DNA from: Rugamonas rubra
Lineage (GTDB): Bacteria; Pseudomonadota; Gammaproteobacteria; Burkholderiales; Burkholderiaceae_D
Assembly: GCF_900114705.1 (NCBI RefSeq)
Contig: NZ_FOTW01000011.1
Span: forward strand, 62,001 to 126,000
Length of the DNA: 64,000 nt
Direction of reading: 5' to 3'
Made by a program: the position numbers and the translations under genes. Below are positions 54,811-62,925 of the stretch, in pieces. The notes under the pieces were generated by a model that was given only the letters and a program-made list of their open reading frames with translations, ran no database searches and was not told where the DNA came from. Position 1 is the first letter of the stretch; each line of letters opens with the position of its first letter.

Positions 54811-54967
54811 GTGTAGTGTTGCGTTCTTGGGGGCGCAAATAAAAATGATGCGTTTGCCCGCCAGGCTAGGCGCACACCGGAGCGATAGCGGGCTATCGCG
54901 AGGATTTGCAACGACGCATGGCTGGCAAAGGCGCATTTTTATGCGCCAACAAGAACGTAACACTGCA
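54811..54967. repeat. 157-bp imperfect inverted repeat (MITE/REP-like)
   Basis: The left arm (54811 to about 54865, GTGTAGTGTTGCGTTCTTGG… AAAAATGATGCGTTTGCCC) is nearly the reverse complement of the right arm (about 54915-54967). A perfect palindrome GCGATAGC-GG-GCTATCGC (54882-54899) lies between the arms. The whole could fold into a long hairpin. It fills the gap between the GspE-type gene and the MBL gene. Confidence 0.8.
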
Positions 54968-55864
54968 CTAGTGCAGCTCGACCTCCAGCCCCTCGTAGGC
55001 GAGGAACACCTGCAGCCCGCCGGGCAGCGGGGCGTGGCGGGCGATGACGTCGGCGAACACCGCCTCGAGCTCGTCGTCGCCGCGGGTCGGCTCGTGGTGG
55101 GTGCAGTACAGCCGCTTGGCGCCGGTGCGCGCCGCCAGCGCCAGCGCCGCGTCGAAGGTGCCGTGGCCCCAGCCCTGCTTGGCCGGATACTCCTCGCGGG
55201 TGTAGGAGCAGTCGACGATCAGCGCGTCGACGCCGCGCACCACGGCGTCGATGGCGGCGCTGCGCTGCTCGATGTGGGCCTGGTAGGCGGCGTGCTCGGG
55301 GTGGCCGGGCGGGTGGATGTTGTAGAAGGGCTCGTGGTCGCCGGTGAAGAAGAGCGAGCGGCCGTTGCACTCGACCCGGTAGCCGAGGTCGGTCACCGGG
55401 TGGTTCATCAGCACGTTGTGCACCACCGCGTCGCCCACGGCGATCGGCGCGCCGACGGCCAGGGTGGTGTATTCGATGGTGGCGTCCATCTGCGTCTCGC
55501 TGACCGGGAAGTAGCTGTTTTGCAACTGCACGCCCATCACGTGCTCGATGCCGTTGCCGGTCACCGGGTCGGTGGCGCCGTGCAGGCGCACCCGGCTGCC
55601 GCGGATGAACAGCGGCGAGAAGAAGGGCAGGCCGTGGATGTGGTCCCAGTGGCTGTGGGTGATGAAGATGTTGGCCTGCACCGGCGCGCGGCCGCGCGCC
55701 AGCAGCGACTGCGCCAGCGCGAAGATGCCGGTGCCGCCGTCGATGACGATCAAGGTGCCGTCGTCGCTGCGCACCTCGATGCAGGTGGTGTTGCCGCCGT
55801 AGCGCGCGGTGCGCGGCCCGGGCGAGGGGATGGAGCCGCGCACCCCCCAAAATTTGAATTTCAT
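54968..55864 (-). CDS. MBL-fold metal-dependent hydrolase
   Basis: A 298-residue metallo-beta-lactamase-fold enzyme. The metal site HSHWDH (His70, His72, Asp74, His75) is followed by a further ligand in FFTGDHEPF and a C-terminal His in YCTHHEPTRGDD. The start MKFKFWGVRGSIPSPGPRTA is that of a subgroup close to RNase Z/phosphodiesterases. The stop codon lies in the palindrome CTGCACTAGTGCAG. It is divergent from the HD-GYP/cyclase pair. A cyclic-nucleotide phosphodiesterase role is an attractive guess from context but not shown. Confidence 0.85.
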   Translation of the reverse strand: MKFKFWGVRGSIPSPGPRTARYGGNTTCIEVRSDDGTLIVIDGGTGIFALAQSLLARGRAPVQANIFITHSHWDHIHGLPFFSPLFIRGSRVRLHGATDPVTGNGIEHVMGVQLQNSYFPVSETQMDATIEYTTLAVGAPIAVGDAVVHNVLMNHPVTDLGYRVECNGRSLFFTGDHEPFYNIHPPGHPEHAAYQAHIEQRSAAIDAVVRGVDALIVDCSYTREEYPAKQGWGHGTFDAALALAARTGAKRLYCTHHEPTRGDDELEAVFADVIARHAPLPGGLQVFLAYEGLEVELH

Positions 55865-56259
55865 GCTGTGTCCCTGTCGCCCATGCGGCCCGTTCCCTCT
55901 ATCGTTGTGGGTGCCGCCACGCGGGCGGCCCGATCTGTTGGCCCCGCCGCATCAACATGGTGGAATAGGCAAGGCGCGATCCCCCCGATCATAGCCTCTT
56001 TTTCGCCGCGCCTGCGGGCAAACTGCGCCCGGCCCGGCACAGTCGGTCCGTCCGGCGCGGCCGCGTGCGGCACAACAGGGGCGAATTCGGTGGCAAATTG
56101 CGACATGTCGAGCGACATTTCGCGGCCGCCGGCGCCGGCCGGCGCAATTGTCGATGTACAGGCGCTTGCGCTGCGGCTACACTTCCCATCAGCATGTCTA
56201 GGATTGCGATTTGTCAAATCCGCGGCCGCTTCCCCACCTCTACGGGCACGATCACCACC
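55865..56259. other. Divergent intergenic region, MBL / HD-GYP
   Basis: About 395 bp. No separate gene is supported. A TACACT at 56178-56183 is a candidate -10 for the HD-GYP gene, leaving a leader of about 70 nt to ATG 56260. An earlier ATG at 56194 lies right after that -10 and has no Shine-Dalgarno. Confidence 0.5.
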
Positions 56260-57876
56260 ATGCAAGAGTTGAACCACATCCGGATCGCCGAGCGGCTGGA
56301 CCTGTTGACCGAGCTCAGCGTCGAGCTGGGCAGCGGCCACGACGTCGACTCGCTGCTCGAGCGCATCCTGCTGGTGGCCAAGGGCATGACCGGCGCCGAC
56401 GGCGGCACCCTGTACCGCCCCAGCGCCGACGGCCGCCAGCTGTGCTTCCACATCTCGGTCAACGACAGCCTGGGCCTGCGCCTGGGCGGCGCCAGCGGCG
56501 CGGCGGTCGACATCCCCGGCGTGCCGCTGTACGACGCCGCCGGCGAGAAGAACCTGGCCTCGGTGGCGGCCTACGCCGCCAACTTCGGCCAGTCGGTCAA
56601 CATCGAGGACGTCTACCAGGCCGACGTCTTCAACTTCTCCGGCATGCGCTCGTTCGACCAGCACTACGGCTACCACTCGCAGTCCTTCCTGACGGTGCCG
56701 ATGACCGACCACGAGGGCGAGCTGGTCGGCGTGCTGCAACTGATCAACGCCAAGGACGGCGAGAGCGGCGCCATCCACGCCTTCTCCAGCACCGACCAGC
56801 GCTTCATCGAGGCGCTGGCGGCGCAGGGCGCGGTGGCCATCACCAACCAGCGCCTGATCCTGCAGCTCGAGCAGCTGCTCGAGTCGCTGGTCAACCTGAT
56901 CAACATCGGCATCGACGAGAAGTCGCCCTACACCGGGCGCCACTGCCAGTTCGTGCCGGAGCTGACCATGCTGCTGGCCGAGGCGGTGCACGACACCGAG
57001 AGCGGGCCGCTGGCCGAGTTCCGCATGAGCGAGGCCGACCGCAAGGAGCTGTGGCTGGCCGGCCTGCTGCACGACTGCGGCAAGATCACCACGCCGGTCC
57101 ACGTGGTCGACAAGGCGACCAAGCTGGAGACCATCTTCGACCGCATCGGCATGATCGACACCCGCTTCGAGGTGCTGCGCCGCGACGCCGAGCTGGCCGC
57201 GCTGCGCGCCCAGTGCGGCGGCGCCGACCCGGCCGGCTGCGCCGCCGGGCTGGCGGCGCGCCTGGCCCAGCTCGACGGCGACCGCGACTTCCTGCGCCAG
57301 GCCAACATCGGCGGCGAGGGCATGGCGGCGGCCGACCAGCAGCGCGTGCGCGAGATCGCCGCCTACCGCTGGCGCGGCCCGGACGGCGGCGAGCAGGACT
57401 TCCTCTCGGCCGAGGAGGTGGCCAACCTGACGATCCGCTACGGCACCCTGACCGAGGCGGAGCGCAAGGTGATCAACAACCACATCGTGGTGACCATCCG
57501 CATGCTCGAGGCGCTGCCCTGGCCCAAGCATTTGCAGCACGTCGCCGAGTACGCCGGCGGCCACCACGAGCGGATGGACGGCAAGGGCTATCCGCGCGGC
57601 CTGGTCAAGGCGCAGATGTCGGTGCAGGCGCGGGTGATGGCGATCGCCGACATCTTCGAGGCGCTGACGGCGCGCGACCGGCCCTACAAGAAGGGCAAGA
57701 CGCTGTCGGAGTCGCTGCGCATCCTCGGCAACTTCAGCCTGAACGGCCACATCGACCCCGACCTGTTCGACATCTTCATCCGCCGCAAGGTGTACCAGGC
57801 CTTCGCCGACAAGAACATGGACCCGCGCCAGATCGACGCCGTCGACGAGGCGCTGATCCCGGGCTACCGGCCCTAG
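56260..57876 (+). CDS. GAF/HD-GYP protein, probable cyclic-di-GMP phosphodiesterase
   Basis: A 538-residue protein. GAF domain about 18-195 (SLLERILLVAKGMTGADGGT, FLTVPMTDHEGELVGVLQLI). HD-GYP domain with His271-Asp272 (LLHDCGKITTP), NNHIVVTIRMLEALPWP, His435-His436 (HHERMDGKGYPRGL) and AIADIFEALTARDRPYKKGK. About 160 residues separate HD from HHE, some 100 more than in most HD-GYP proteins; the insert has DRDFLRQANIGGEGMAAADQ and more. Start uncertain (ATG 56260 preferred, 56194 possible). It is followed 36 bp later by a CHASE2 cyclase gene. Confidence 0.88.
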   Translation: MQELNHIRIAERLDLLTELSVELGSGHDVDSLLERILLVAKGMTGADGGTLYRPSADGRQLCFHISVNDSLGLRLGGASGAAVDIPGVPLYDAAGEKNLASVAAYAANFGQSVNIEDVYQADVFNFSGMRSFDQHYGYHSQSFLTVPMTDHEGELVGVLQLINAKDGESGAIHAFSSTDQRFIEALAAQGAVAITNQRLILQLEQLLESLVNLINIGIDEKSPYTGRHCQFVPELTMLLAEAVHDTESGPLAEFRMSEADRKELWLAGLLHDCGKITTPVHVVDKATKLETIFDRIGMIDTRFEVLRRDAELAALRAQCGGADPAGCAAGLAARLAQLDGDRDFLRQANIGGEGMAAADQQRVREIAAYRWRGPDGGEQDFLSAEEVANLTIRYGTLTEAERKVINNHIVVTIRMLEALPWPKHLQHVAEYAGGHHERMDGKGYPRGLVKAQMSVQARVMAIADIFEALTARDRPYKKGKTLSESLRILGNFSLNGHIDPDLFDIFIRRKVYQAFADKNMDPRQIDAVDEALIPGYRP

Positions 57877-57912
57877 CCCGATGGCGCGTCCGCACACGAC
57901 AGGGGAGGCCGC

Positions 57913-60201
57913 TTGCGCCTGATCCCGCCCCGCTGGGCCAAGCGGCTGCGCAAGCACGGCGCGCGCTGGGCGCTGGGCCTGCTGCTGACCGCGCTGGCGG
58001 CGCTGTACACGCTGGACTACCTGCCGCTGGCGGCGCCGGCCCACCTCGACACCTTCCTGTCGGACCAGCGCATGCGGCTCGAGCCGGCCGTGCTCGACCC
58101 GCGGGTGGTGATCGTCGACATCGACGAGAAGAGCCTGAGCGAGGTCGGCCGCTTCCCCTGGAGCCGCGACGTGATGGCGCGCCTGGTGGCGCGGCTGGCC
58201 GGGCACTACCAGGCCGGCGCGATCGGCTTCGACATCTCCTTCCCCGAGCCGGACACCTCGTCCGGCTACGCCGTGCTGCAGCGCCTGGCGCAGGGGCGGC
58301 TCAAGGACGTGGCCGGCTTCGAGGCCAGCCTGGCCGGGCTGAAGGCCGAGCTGGACTACGACGGCCTGCTGGCGGCGGCCATCGCCGGGCGCCCGGTGGT
58401 GCTCGGCTACAACGTGTCGGACAAGCAGCTCAAGGGCGTGCTGCCGGCGCCGGCCTTCACCGTCGCCGGGCTCAACGGGCGCGCCGTCAGCGCCTACACG
58501 GCGCGCGGCTACGAGGCCAACATCGCCCGCCTGCAGCAGGCCGCGCGCGGCGCCGGCATCTTCACGGCGATGACCGACGGCGACGGCGTGGTGCGCTCGT
58601 CGACCCTGCTGCAGCGCATCGGCGACGGCTACTACCCCTCGCTGTCGCTGGCCGTCTGCGCCGTCTACCTGAACGCGCGCGCCATCGCGCCGTATTTCGA
58701 CGAGACCGCCGACAGCCTGTCCGCCGCCGAGCTCGACAACGGCGGCCTGGACTACATCAGCCTGTTCGTCGACGGCCCGCGCGGCAGGGGGCAGATCGGC
58801 ATCCCGGTCGGCGAGGGGCTGACCACCACGGTGCAGTTCCGCGGCCGGGGCGGACCGGAGGGCGGCGCCTTCCGCTACGTGTCGGCGGCCGACGTGCTGG
58901 CCGGCAAGGTCGCGCCGGCCCTGCTGAAGGACGCCATCGTGCTGGTCGGCACCACCGCGCCCGGCCTCAACGACGTGCGCGCCACCCCGGTCAACGCCGA
59001 GTACCCGGGGGTCGAGGTGCACGCCAACCTGATCAAGTCGATCCTCGACAACAGCTTCAAGTCGCGCCCCTCCTACGCCCTGGCGCTGGAGTTCCTGCAG
59101 GTGGTGGCGCTGGGCCTGCTGCTGACGGCGGCGCTGGCCGTGCTGTCGCCGCTGCCCTCGGTGCTGCTGGCGCTGGCGGCGACGGCCGCCGTCGTCGGCT
59201 TCAACTACTACCTGTACAGCGCGCAGGACGCCGTGCTCAACATGGCCGCCGCGCTGCTGTTGGTGTCCGCGCTGTTCATCGTCAACCTGGCCTGGGGCTA
59301 TTTCTTCGAGGTGCGCCGCGGCCGCGCGCTGGTGTCGCGCTTCGGCGAGTACGTCGCCCCCGAGCTGGTCGCCGAGATGGCCGACGACCCGGAAAAATAC
59401 ACCATGGAGGGCGAGAGCCGCGAGCTGACCGTGTTGTTCGTCGACGTGCGCGGCTTCACCACCATCTCCGAGGGGCTGACGCCGAAGGCGCTGCGCGAAT
59501 ACATCAACCTGTACCTGACGGCGATGTCGGAGGACATCCGCGACAGCCACCGCGGCACCCTCGACAAGTACATCGGCGACGCCGTCATGGCATTCTGGGG
59601 CGCGCCGGTGGCCTTCGCCGACCACGCCAGCCGGGCCGTCGCCACGGCGCTGCTGATGCAGGCCAGCGCGGCGCGGCTGAACCTGGACTTCATCGCGCGC
59701 GGCTGGCCGCCTTTGAGGATCGGCATCGGCGTCAACAGCGGCCTGATGCACGTGGGCGACATGGGCTCGAAGATCCGCCGCGCCTACACGGTGATGGGCG
59801 ACGCGGTCAACCTCGGTTCGCGGCTGGAGGGCATCACCAAGGTCTACGGCGTCGGCATCGCGGTGGGCGAGTCGACGCGGGCGGCGGCGCCGGAGTTCGC
59901 CTACCGCGAGCTGGACCTGGTGCGCGTCAAGGGCAAGCACGAGCCGGTCGCCATCTACGAGCCGCTGGCGCCGGCGGACCAGCTCGACGCCGCCACCTTG
60001 GCCGAGCTGGCGCGCTGGGACGCGGCGCTGGCCGCCGTGCGGGCGCAGGACTGGGACCAGGCCGAGCGCCTGCTGGCCGAGCTGGGCGCGGCGGCGCCCG
60101 AGCGCGGCCTGTACGCGCTGTACGCCGGCCGCGTGGCGTGGTTGCGCGCCCACCCGCCCGGCCCCGGCTGGGACGGCGTGACCACCTTCGACACCAAGTG
60201 A
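57913..60201 (+). CDS. CHASE2-domain class III adenylate/guanylate cyclase
   Basis: A 762-residue membrane cyclase: N-terminal helix (about 17-35), periplasmic CHASE2 sensor (about 40-380; VVIVDIDEKSLSEVGRFPWS, AIGFDISFPEPD), three helices (about 393-465), and a cytoplasmic class III cyclase domain (about 505-680). Metal-binding Asp residues are in LFVDVRGFTTISEG and KYIGDAVMAFWG; VNSGLMHVGDMGS is the transition-state region. A C-terminal helical segment follows. The TTG start at 57913 follows GGGGAGG at good spacing. Most relatives make cAMP. The gene lies behind the HD-GYP gene, probably in one transcript. Confidence 0.9.
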   Translation: MRLIPPRWAKRLRKHGARWALGLLLTALAALYTLDYLPLAAPAHLDTFLSDQRMRLEPAVLDPRVVIVDIDEKSLSEVGRFPWSRDVMARLVARLAGHYQAGAIGFDISFPEPDTSSGYAVLQRLAQGRLKDVAGFEASLAGLKAELDYDGLLAAAIAGRPVVLGYNVSDKQLKGVLPAPAFTVAGLNGRAVSAYTARGYEANIARLQQAARGAGIFTAMTDGDGVVRSSTLLQRIGDGYYPSLSLAVCAVYLNARAIAPYFDETADSLSAAELDNGGLDYISLFVDGPRGRGQIGIPVGEGLTTTVQFRGRGGPEGGAFRYVSAADVLAGKVAPALLKDAIVLVGTTAPGLNDVRATPVNAEYPGVEVHANLIKSILDNSFKSRPSYALALEFLQVVALGLLLTAALAVLSPLPSVLLALAATAAVVGFNYYLYSAQDAVLNMAAALLLVSALFIVNLAWGYFFEVRRGRALVSRFGEYVAPELVAEMADDPEKYTMEGESRELTVLFVDVRGFTTISEGLTPKALREYINLYLTAMSEDIRDSHRGTLDKYIGDAVMAFWGAPVAFADHASRAVATALLMQASAARLNLDFIARGWPPLRIGIGVNSGLMHVGDMGSKIRRAYTVMGDAVNLGSRLEGITKVYGVGIAVGESTRAAAPEFAYRELDLVRVKGKHEPVAIYEPLAPADQLDAATLAELARWDAALAAVRAQDWDQAERLLAELGAAAPERGLYALYAGRVAWLRAHPPGPGWDGVTTFDTK

Positions 60202-60245
60202 GGTAAGATTGGCGGCATGCTAAGGCTGATTGAAGGGAAACTTGT

Positions 60246-60536
60246 ATGAAGCCATCCATTGCCCTGCAACTGCATCGCGAAGCCATCCGGCGCATCGTCG
60301 CGTCTCACCGCGCCGGCAATGCCCGCGTCTTCGGTTCCGTGGTACATGGCAACGACACCGAGAACAGCGATCTCGACATCCTGATCGACCCGACGTCTGA
60401 AACGACCTTGTTCGATATCGGCGCCATCCGGCACGAGTTGTTGCAACTGCTGGGCGTTCCTGTCGACGTGTTGACGCCGAAGTCGCTCCCCGAAAAATTC
60501 CGTTTCGCCGTGCTTGCCGAGGCGTTGCCGGTATGA
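60246..60536 (+). CDS. mntA: MntA-type nucleotidyltransferase antitoxin
   Basis: A 96-residue minimal nucleotidyltransferase with the G-S-x10-D-x-D motif (FGSVVHGNDTENSDLDILID; Gly30, Ser31, Asp42, Asp44). In characterised pairs MntA adds AMP to a Tyr of the HEPN toxin to silence it. Overlaps hepT by ATGA. GC content is lower than in the cyclase gene upstream. Confidence 0.9.
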   Translation: MKPSIALQLHREAIRRIVASHRAGNARVFGSVVHGNDTENSDLDILIDPTSETTLFDIGAIRHELLQLLGVPVDVLTPKSLPEKFRFAVLAEALPV

Positions 60537-60922
60537 GCCGCGACCAGCAACGGCTGGTTGATTACTTGGCGCATATTCTCCAAGCCATCGAGCGTGTCGG
60601 TCGCTATACCGAACTGATGGACGAGTTGACGTTTTTGAACAACGAACTGGTGCAAGACGCCGTGATTCGCAATTTTGAAATCATTGGCGAAGCGAGCAAC
60701 AACGTGGAGCGACATTTCCCCGACTTCGCGGCGAGCCATCCAGAATTGCCGTTGGCTTTCGCATACCAAATGCGTAACGCGGTGGCACATGGCTACTTCA
60801 AGGTGGACTTCGAAATCGTCTGGAAGACGATTCAGAACGACCTGCCAGGATTGCGAAGATTAGTGAGTACGTTGGCAAATGACTTGTCAAACGATAACGC
60901 TATGTCGAGGCCGAGGCCGTAG
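60533..60922 (+). CDS. hepT: HepT-type HEPN RNase toxin
   Basis: A 129-residue DUF86/HEPN protein. The R-x4-H-x-Y motif is RNAVAHGY (Arg81, His86, Tyr88); Tyr88 is the expected AMPylation target of MntA. Helices around VDYLAHILQAIERVGRYTEL and QDAVIRNFEIIGEASNNVER are typical. Coupled to mntA by a 4-bp overlap. Confidence 0.9.
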   Translation: MSRDQQRLVDYLAHILQAIERVGRYTELMDELTFLNNELVQDAVIRNFEIIGEASNNVERHFPDFAASHPELPLAFAYQMRNAVAHGYFKVDFEIVWKTIQNDLPGLRRLVSTLANDLSNDNAMSRPRP

Positions 60923-61308
60923 TCATATCGCCGCGCCGCCCGCAGTGCGTCTGCCTCGACAACCCGGGGATCGCACGGAAGTTGCTGGCGAGGCGGGCAA
61001 AGCAGGCTAGACTCCGGCTAACAACAATTTCCTCCGGGCTAGTTTTGCGCGATGGCGCCGGCCGGCAGGACTCGGCCGTGCCCGCGGCCCGTCCCGCCCG
61101 GCAAAGCCGCCGGGCCGCTTCCTCGCGCCGCAGCAGGCGCGCAGCAGCATGGCGTCGCCGGCCGCCTTGTTTTTGAGATGGCGCAAGCGCTTCGTCACAA
61201 TTGAAAAGTGTTGCCTCTGGACACTAAATGCAAGGCGGGAGGGGTTTTTCCGTGCCCCACTATGCTAGCATCGGAGCAGGCAACTTCATCCACAGCGCAA
61301 GAAAATCC
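60923..61308. other. Intergenic region before the two-partner secretion genes
   Basis: About 385 bp without a supported gene. It is GC-rich in the centre (61050-61160), AT-richer toward the end (GAAAAGTGTTGCCTCTGG), and contains no clear terminator for hepT. The Shine-Dalgarno before the transporter gene is weak. Confidence 0.5.
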
Positions 61309-62901
61309 ATGACCCGACATTTGACACTGCACCTGCTGAGCTTGCTCGCGGGCTCCCTGCTGGCCACCGCGTCGGCGCCGGGCTGGAGCGCCGGGGCCGA
61401 CGCGCCCATCCGTTTCGACATCAGCCGTTTCGACGTCAGCGGCAACACCCTGCTGCCGGCGGCGCAGATCGAGCAGCTGCTGGCCCGCTACACCGGCAAG
61501 GAGCGCGACTTCGGCGACGTCCAGCGCGCCCTCGAGGCGCTCGAGGCGGCCTACCACGCGCGCGGCTACAAGGTGGTCACCGTCGAACTGCCGGAGCAGG
61601 AGCTGAACCGGGGCGTGGTGCGCTTCAAGGTGGTGCAGACCAGCATCGGCCGGGTCGGCGTGAAGAACAACCAGCACTTCGACGAGGCCAACATCCGCCG
61701 CAGCCTGCCGGCGCTGCGGGAGGGCCAGGTGCCCGACCTGGGACAGATTTCCACCGAGCTCAGGCTGGCCAACGAGAACCCGGCCAAAAAGGTCAACCTG
61801 AAGCTGCAAAGCGGCGAGCGCGACGACGAGGTCGACGCCGTGCTGGAGGTGGCCGACGAGCGCCGCTGGAAGGCCATGCTCAACCTGGACAACACCGGCA
61901 GCGAGCAGACCGGCAAAACCCACGCCGGCGTGGTGCTGCAGCACGCCAACCTGTGGGGCCGCGACCACGTCGCCAGCCTGCAATACACCACCACGCTGGA
62001 ACACCCCAGCCGGGTCAAGGTGTACGGCGCCGGCTACCACATCCCCCTGTACGCGCTGGGCGACGCGCTCGACCTGTACGCCAGCTATTCGAACGTCGAC
62101 TCGGGCACCGTCAGCGCCGGCGTGTTCGACCTGGCCGTCAGCGGCAAGGGCGCGGTGTACGGCGCGCGCTACACCCACAACCTGGCCAAGCGCGGCAACT
62201 ACGAGTCGCGCCTGCTCTACGGCGTCGACTACAAGGCCTTCAAGAACAGCGTCGAGCTGCTCGGCCAGCAGCTCGGCAACGACGTCACGGTGCGCCCGCT
62301 GAGCCTGGGCTACCTGGGCATCTGGACGCTGGACAAGGGCGAGGCCAGCGCCTCGCTGACCCTGCTGCGCAACATTTCCGGCGGCGCGAACGGCGGCCAA
62401 GGCGCCTTCACGCTGGCGCGCGCCGGCGCCAGGGCGGACTACACGGCGCTGCGCTTGGCCGCCAGCGCCAGCCGCGCCCTGGCCGGCGACTGGCAGCTGC
62501 GCGCCATCGTCAACGGCCAGTACAGCGCCGACGCGCTGATCCCCGGCGAGCAGTTCGGCGCCGGCGGTTCGAGCTCGGTGCGCGGCTTCGCCGAGCGCGA
62601 GATCTCCAACGACAGCGGCCTGGGCGCCAACCTGGAGGCCTACACGCCCAACCTGTGCGCCGGCAGGGAGGGCTGGAACTGCCGCCTGCTGGCCTTCTAC
62701 GACAACGCCTGGGTGCGCCGCAGCCACGCCCTGCCGGGCGAGTTGGACAGCACCTCGATCGCCAGCGCCGGCCTCGGCCTGCGCTGGCTGGTCGGCAACA
62801 ACCTCAATCTGCAAATCGACTACGGCCATGTGCTGCGGGCCGGCGCCACCGCGCGCGCCGACGCCAACCGTCTGCATCTGCGCCTCGGCCTGTCTTACTA
62901 G
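61309..62901 (+). CDS. TpsB outer-membrane transporter (ShlB/FhaC/HecB family)
   Basis: A 530-residue two-partner secretion pore. Signal peptide about 1-27; POTRA domains (about 35-185; RFDVSGNTLLPAAQIEQLLA, ALEALEAAYHARGYKVVTVE); a 16-strand barrel with the family motifs VRGFAEREISNDSGLGANLE (the V-R-G-F/Y loop-6 tip) and a C-terminal RLGLSY with terminal aromatic residue. ATG at 61309 is chosen because it begins the signal peptide. It exports the TpsA protein encoded 24 bp downstream. Confidence 0.93.
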   Translation: MTRHLTLHLLSLLAGSLLATASAPGWSAGADAPIRFDISRFDVSGNTLLPAAQIEQLLARYTGKERDFGDVQRALEALEAAYHARGYKVVTVELPEQELNRGVVRFKVVQTSIGRVGVKNNQHFDEANIRRSLPALREGQVPDLGQISTELRLANENPAKKVNLKLQSGERDDEVDAVLEVADERRWKAMLNLDNTGSEQTGKTHAGVVLQHANLWGRDHVASLQYTTTLEHPSRVKVYGAGYHIPLYALGDALDLYASYSNVDSGTVSAGVFDLAVSGKGAVYGARYTHNLAKRGNYESRLLYGVDYKAFKNSVELLGQQLGNDVTVRPLSLGYLGIWTLDKGEASASLTLLRNISGGANGGQGAFTLARAGARADYTALRLAASASRALAGDWQLRAIVNGQYSADALIPGEQFGAGGSSSVRGFAEREISNDSGLGANLEAYTPNLCAGREGWNCRLLAFYDNAWVRRSHALPGELDSTSIASAGLGLRWLVGNNLNLQIDYGHVLRAGATARADANRLHLRLGLSY

Positions 62902-62925
62902 GCGGCCCGGCCACACCAGGACACG

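Noticed and set aside
55861-60153. Very long minus-strand open frame (about 1,430 codons)
   Set aside because: It is antisense to the HD-GYP and cyclase genes, His/Arg/Val/Gln-rich with no domain, and typical of GC-rich shadow frames.
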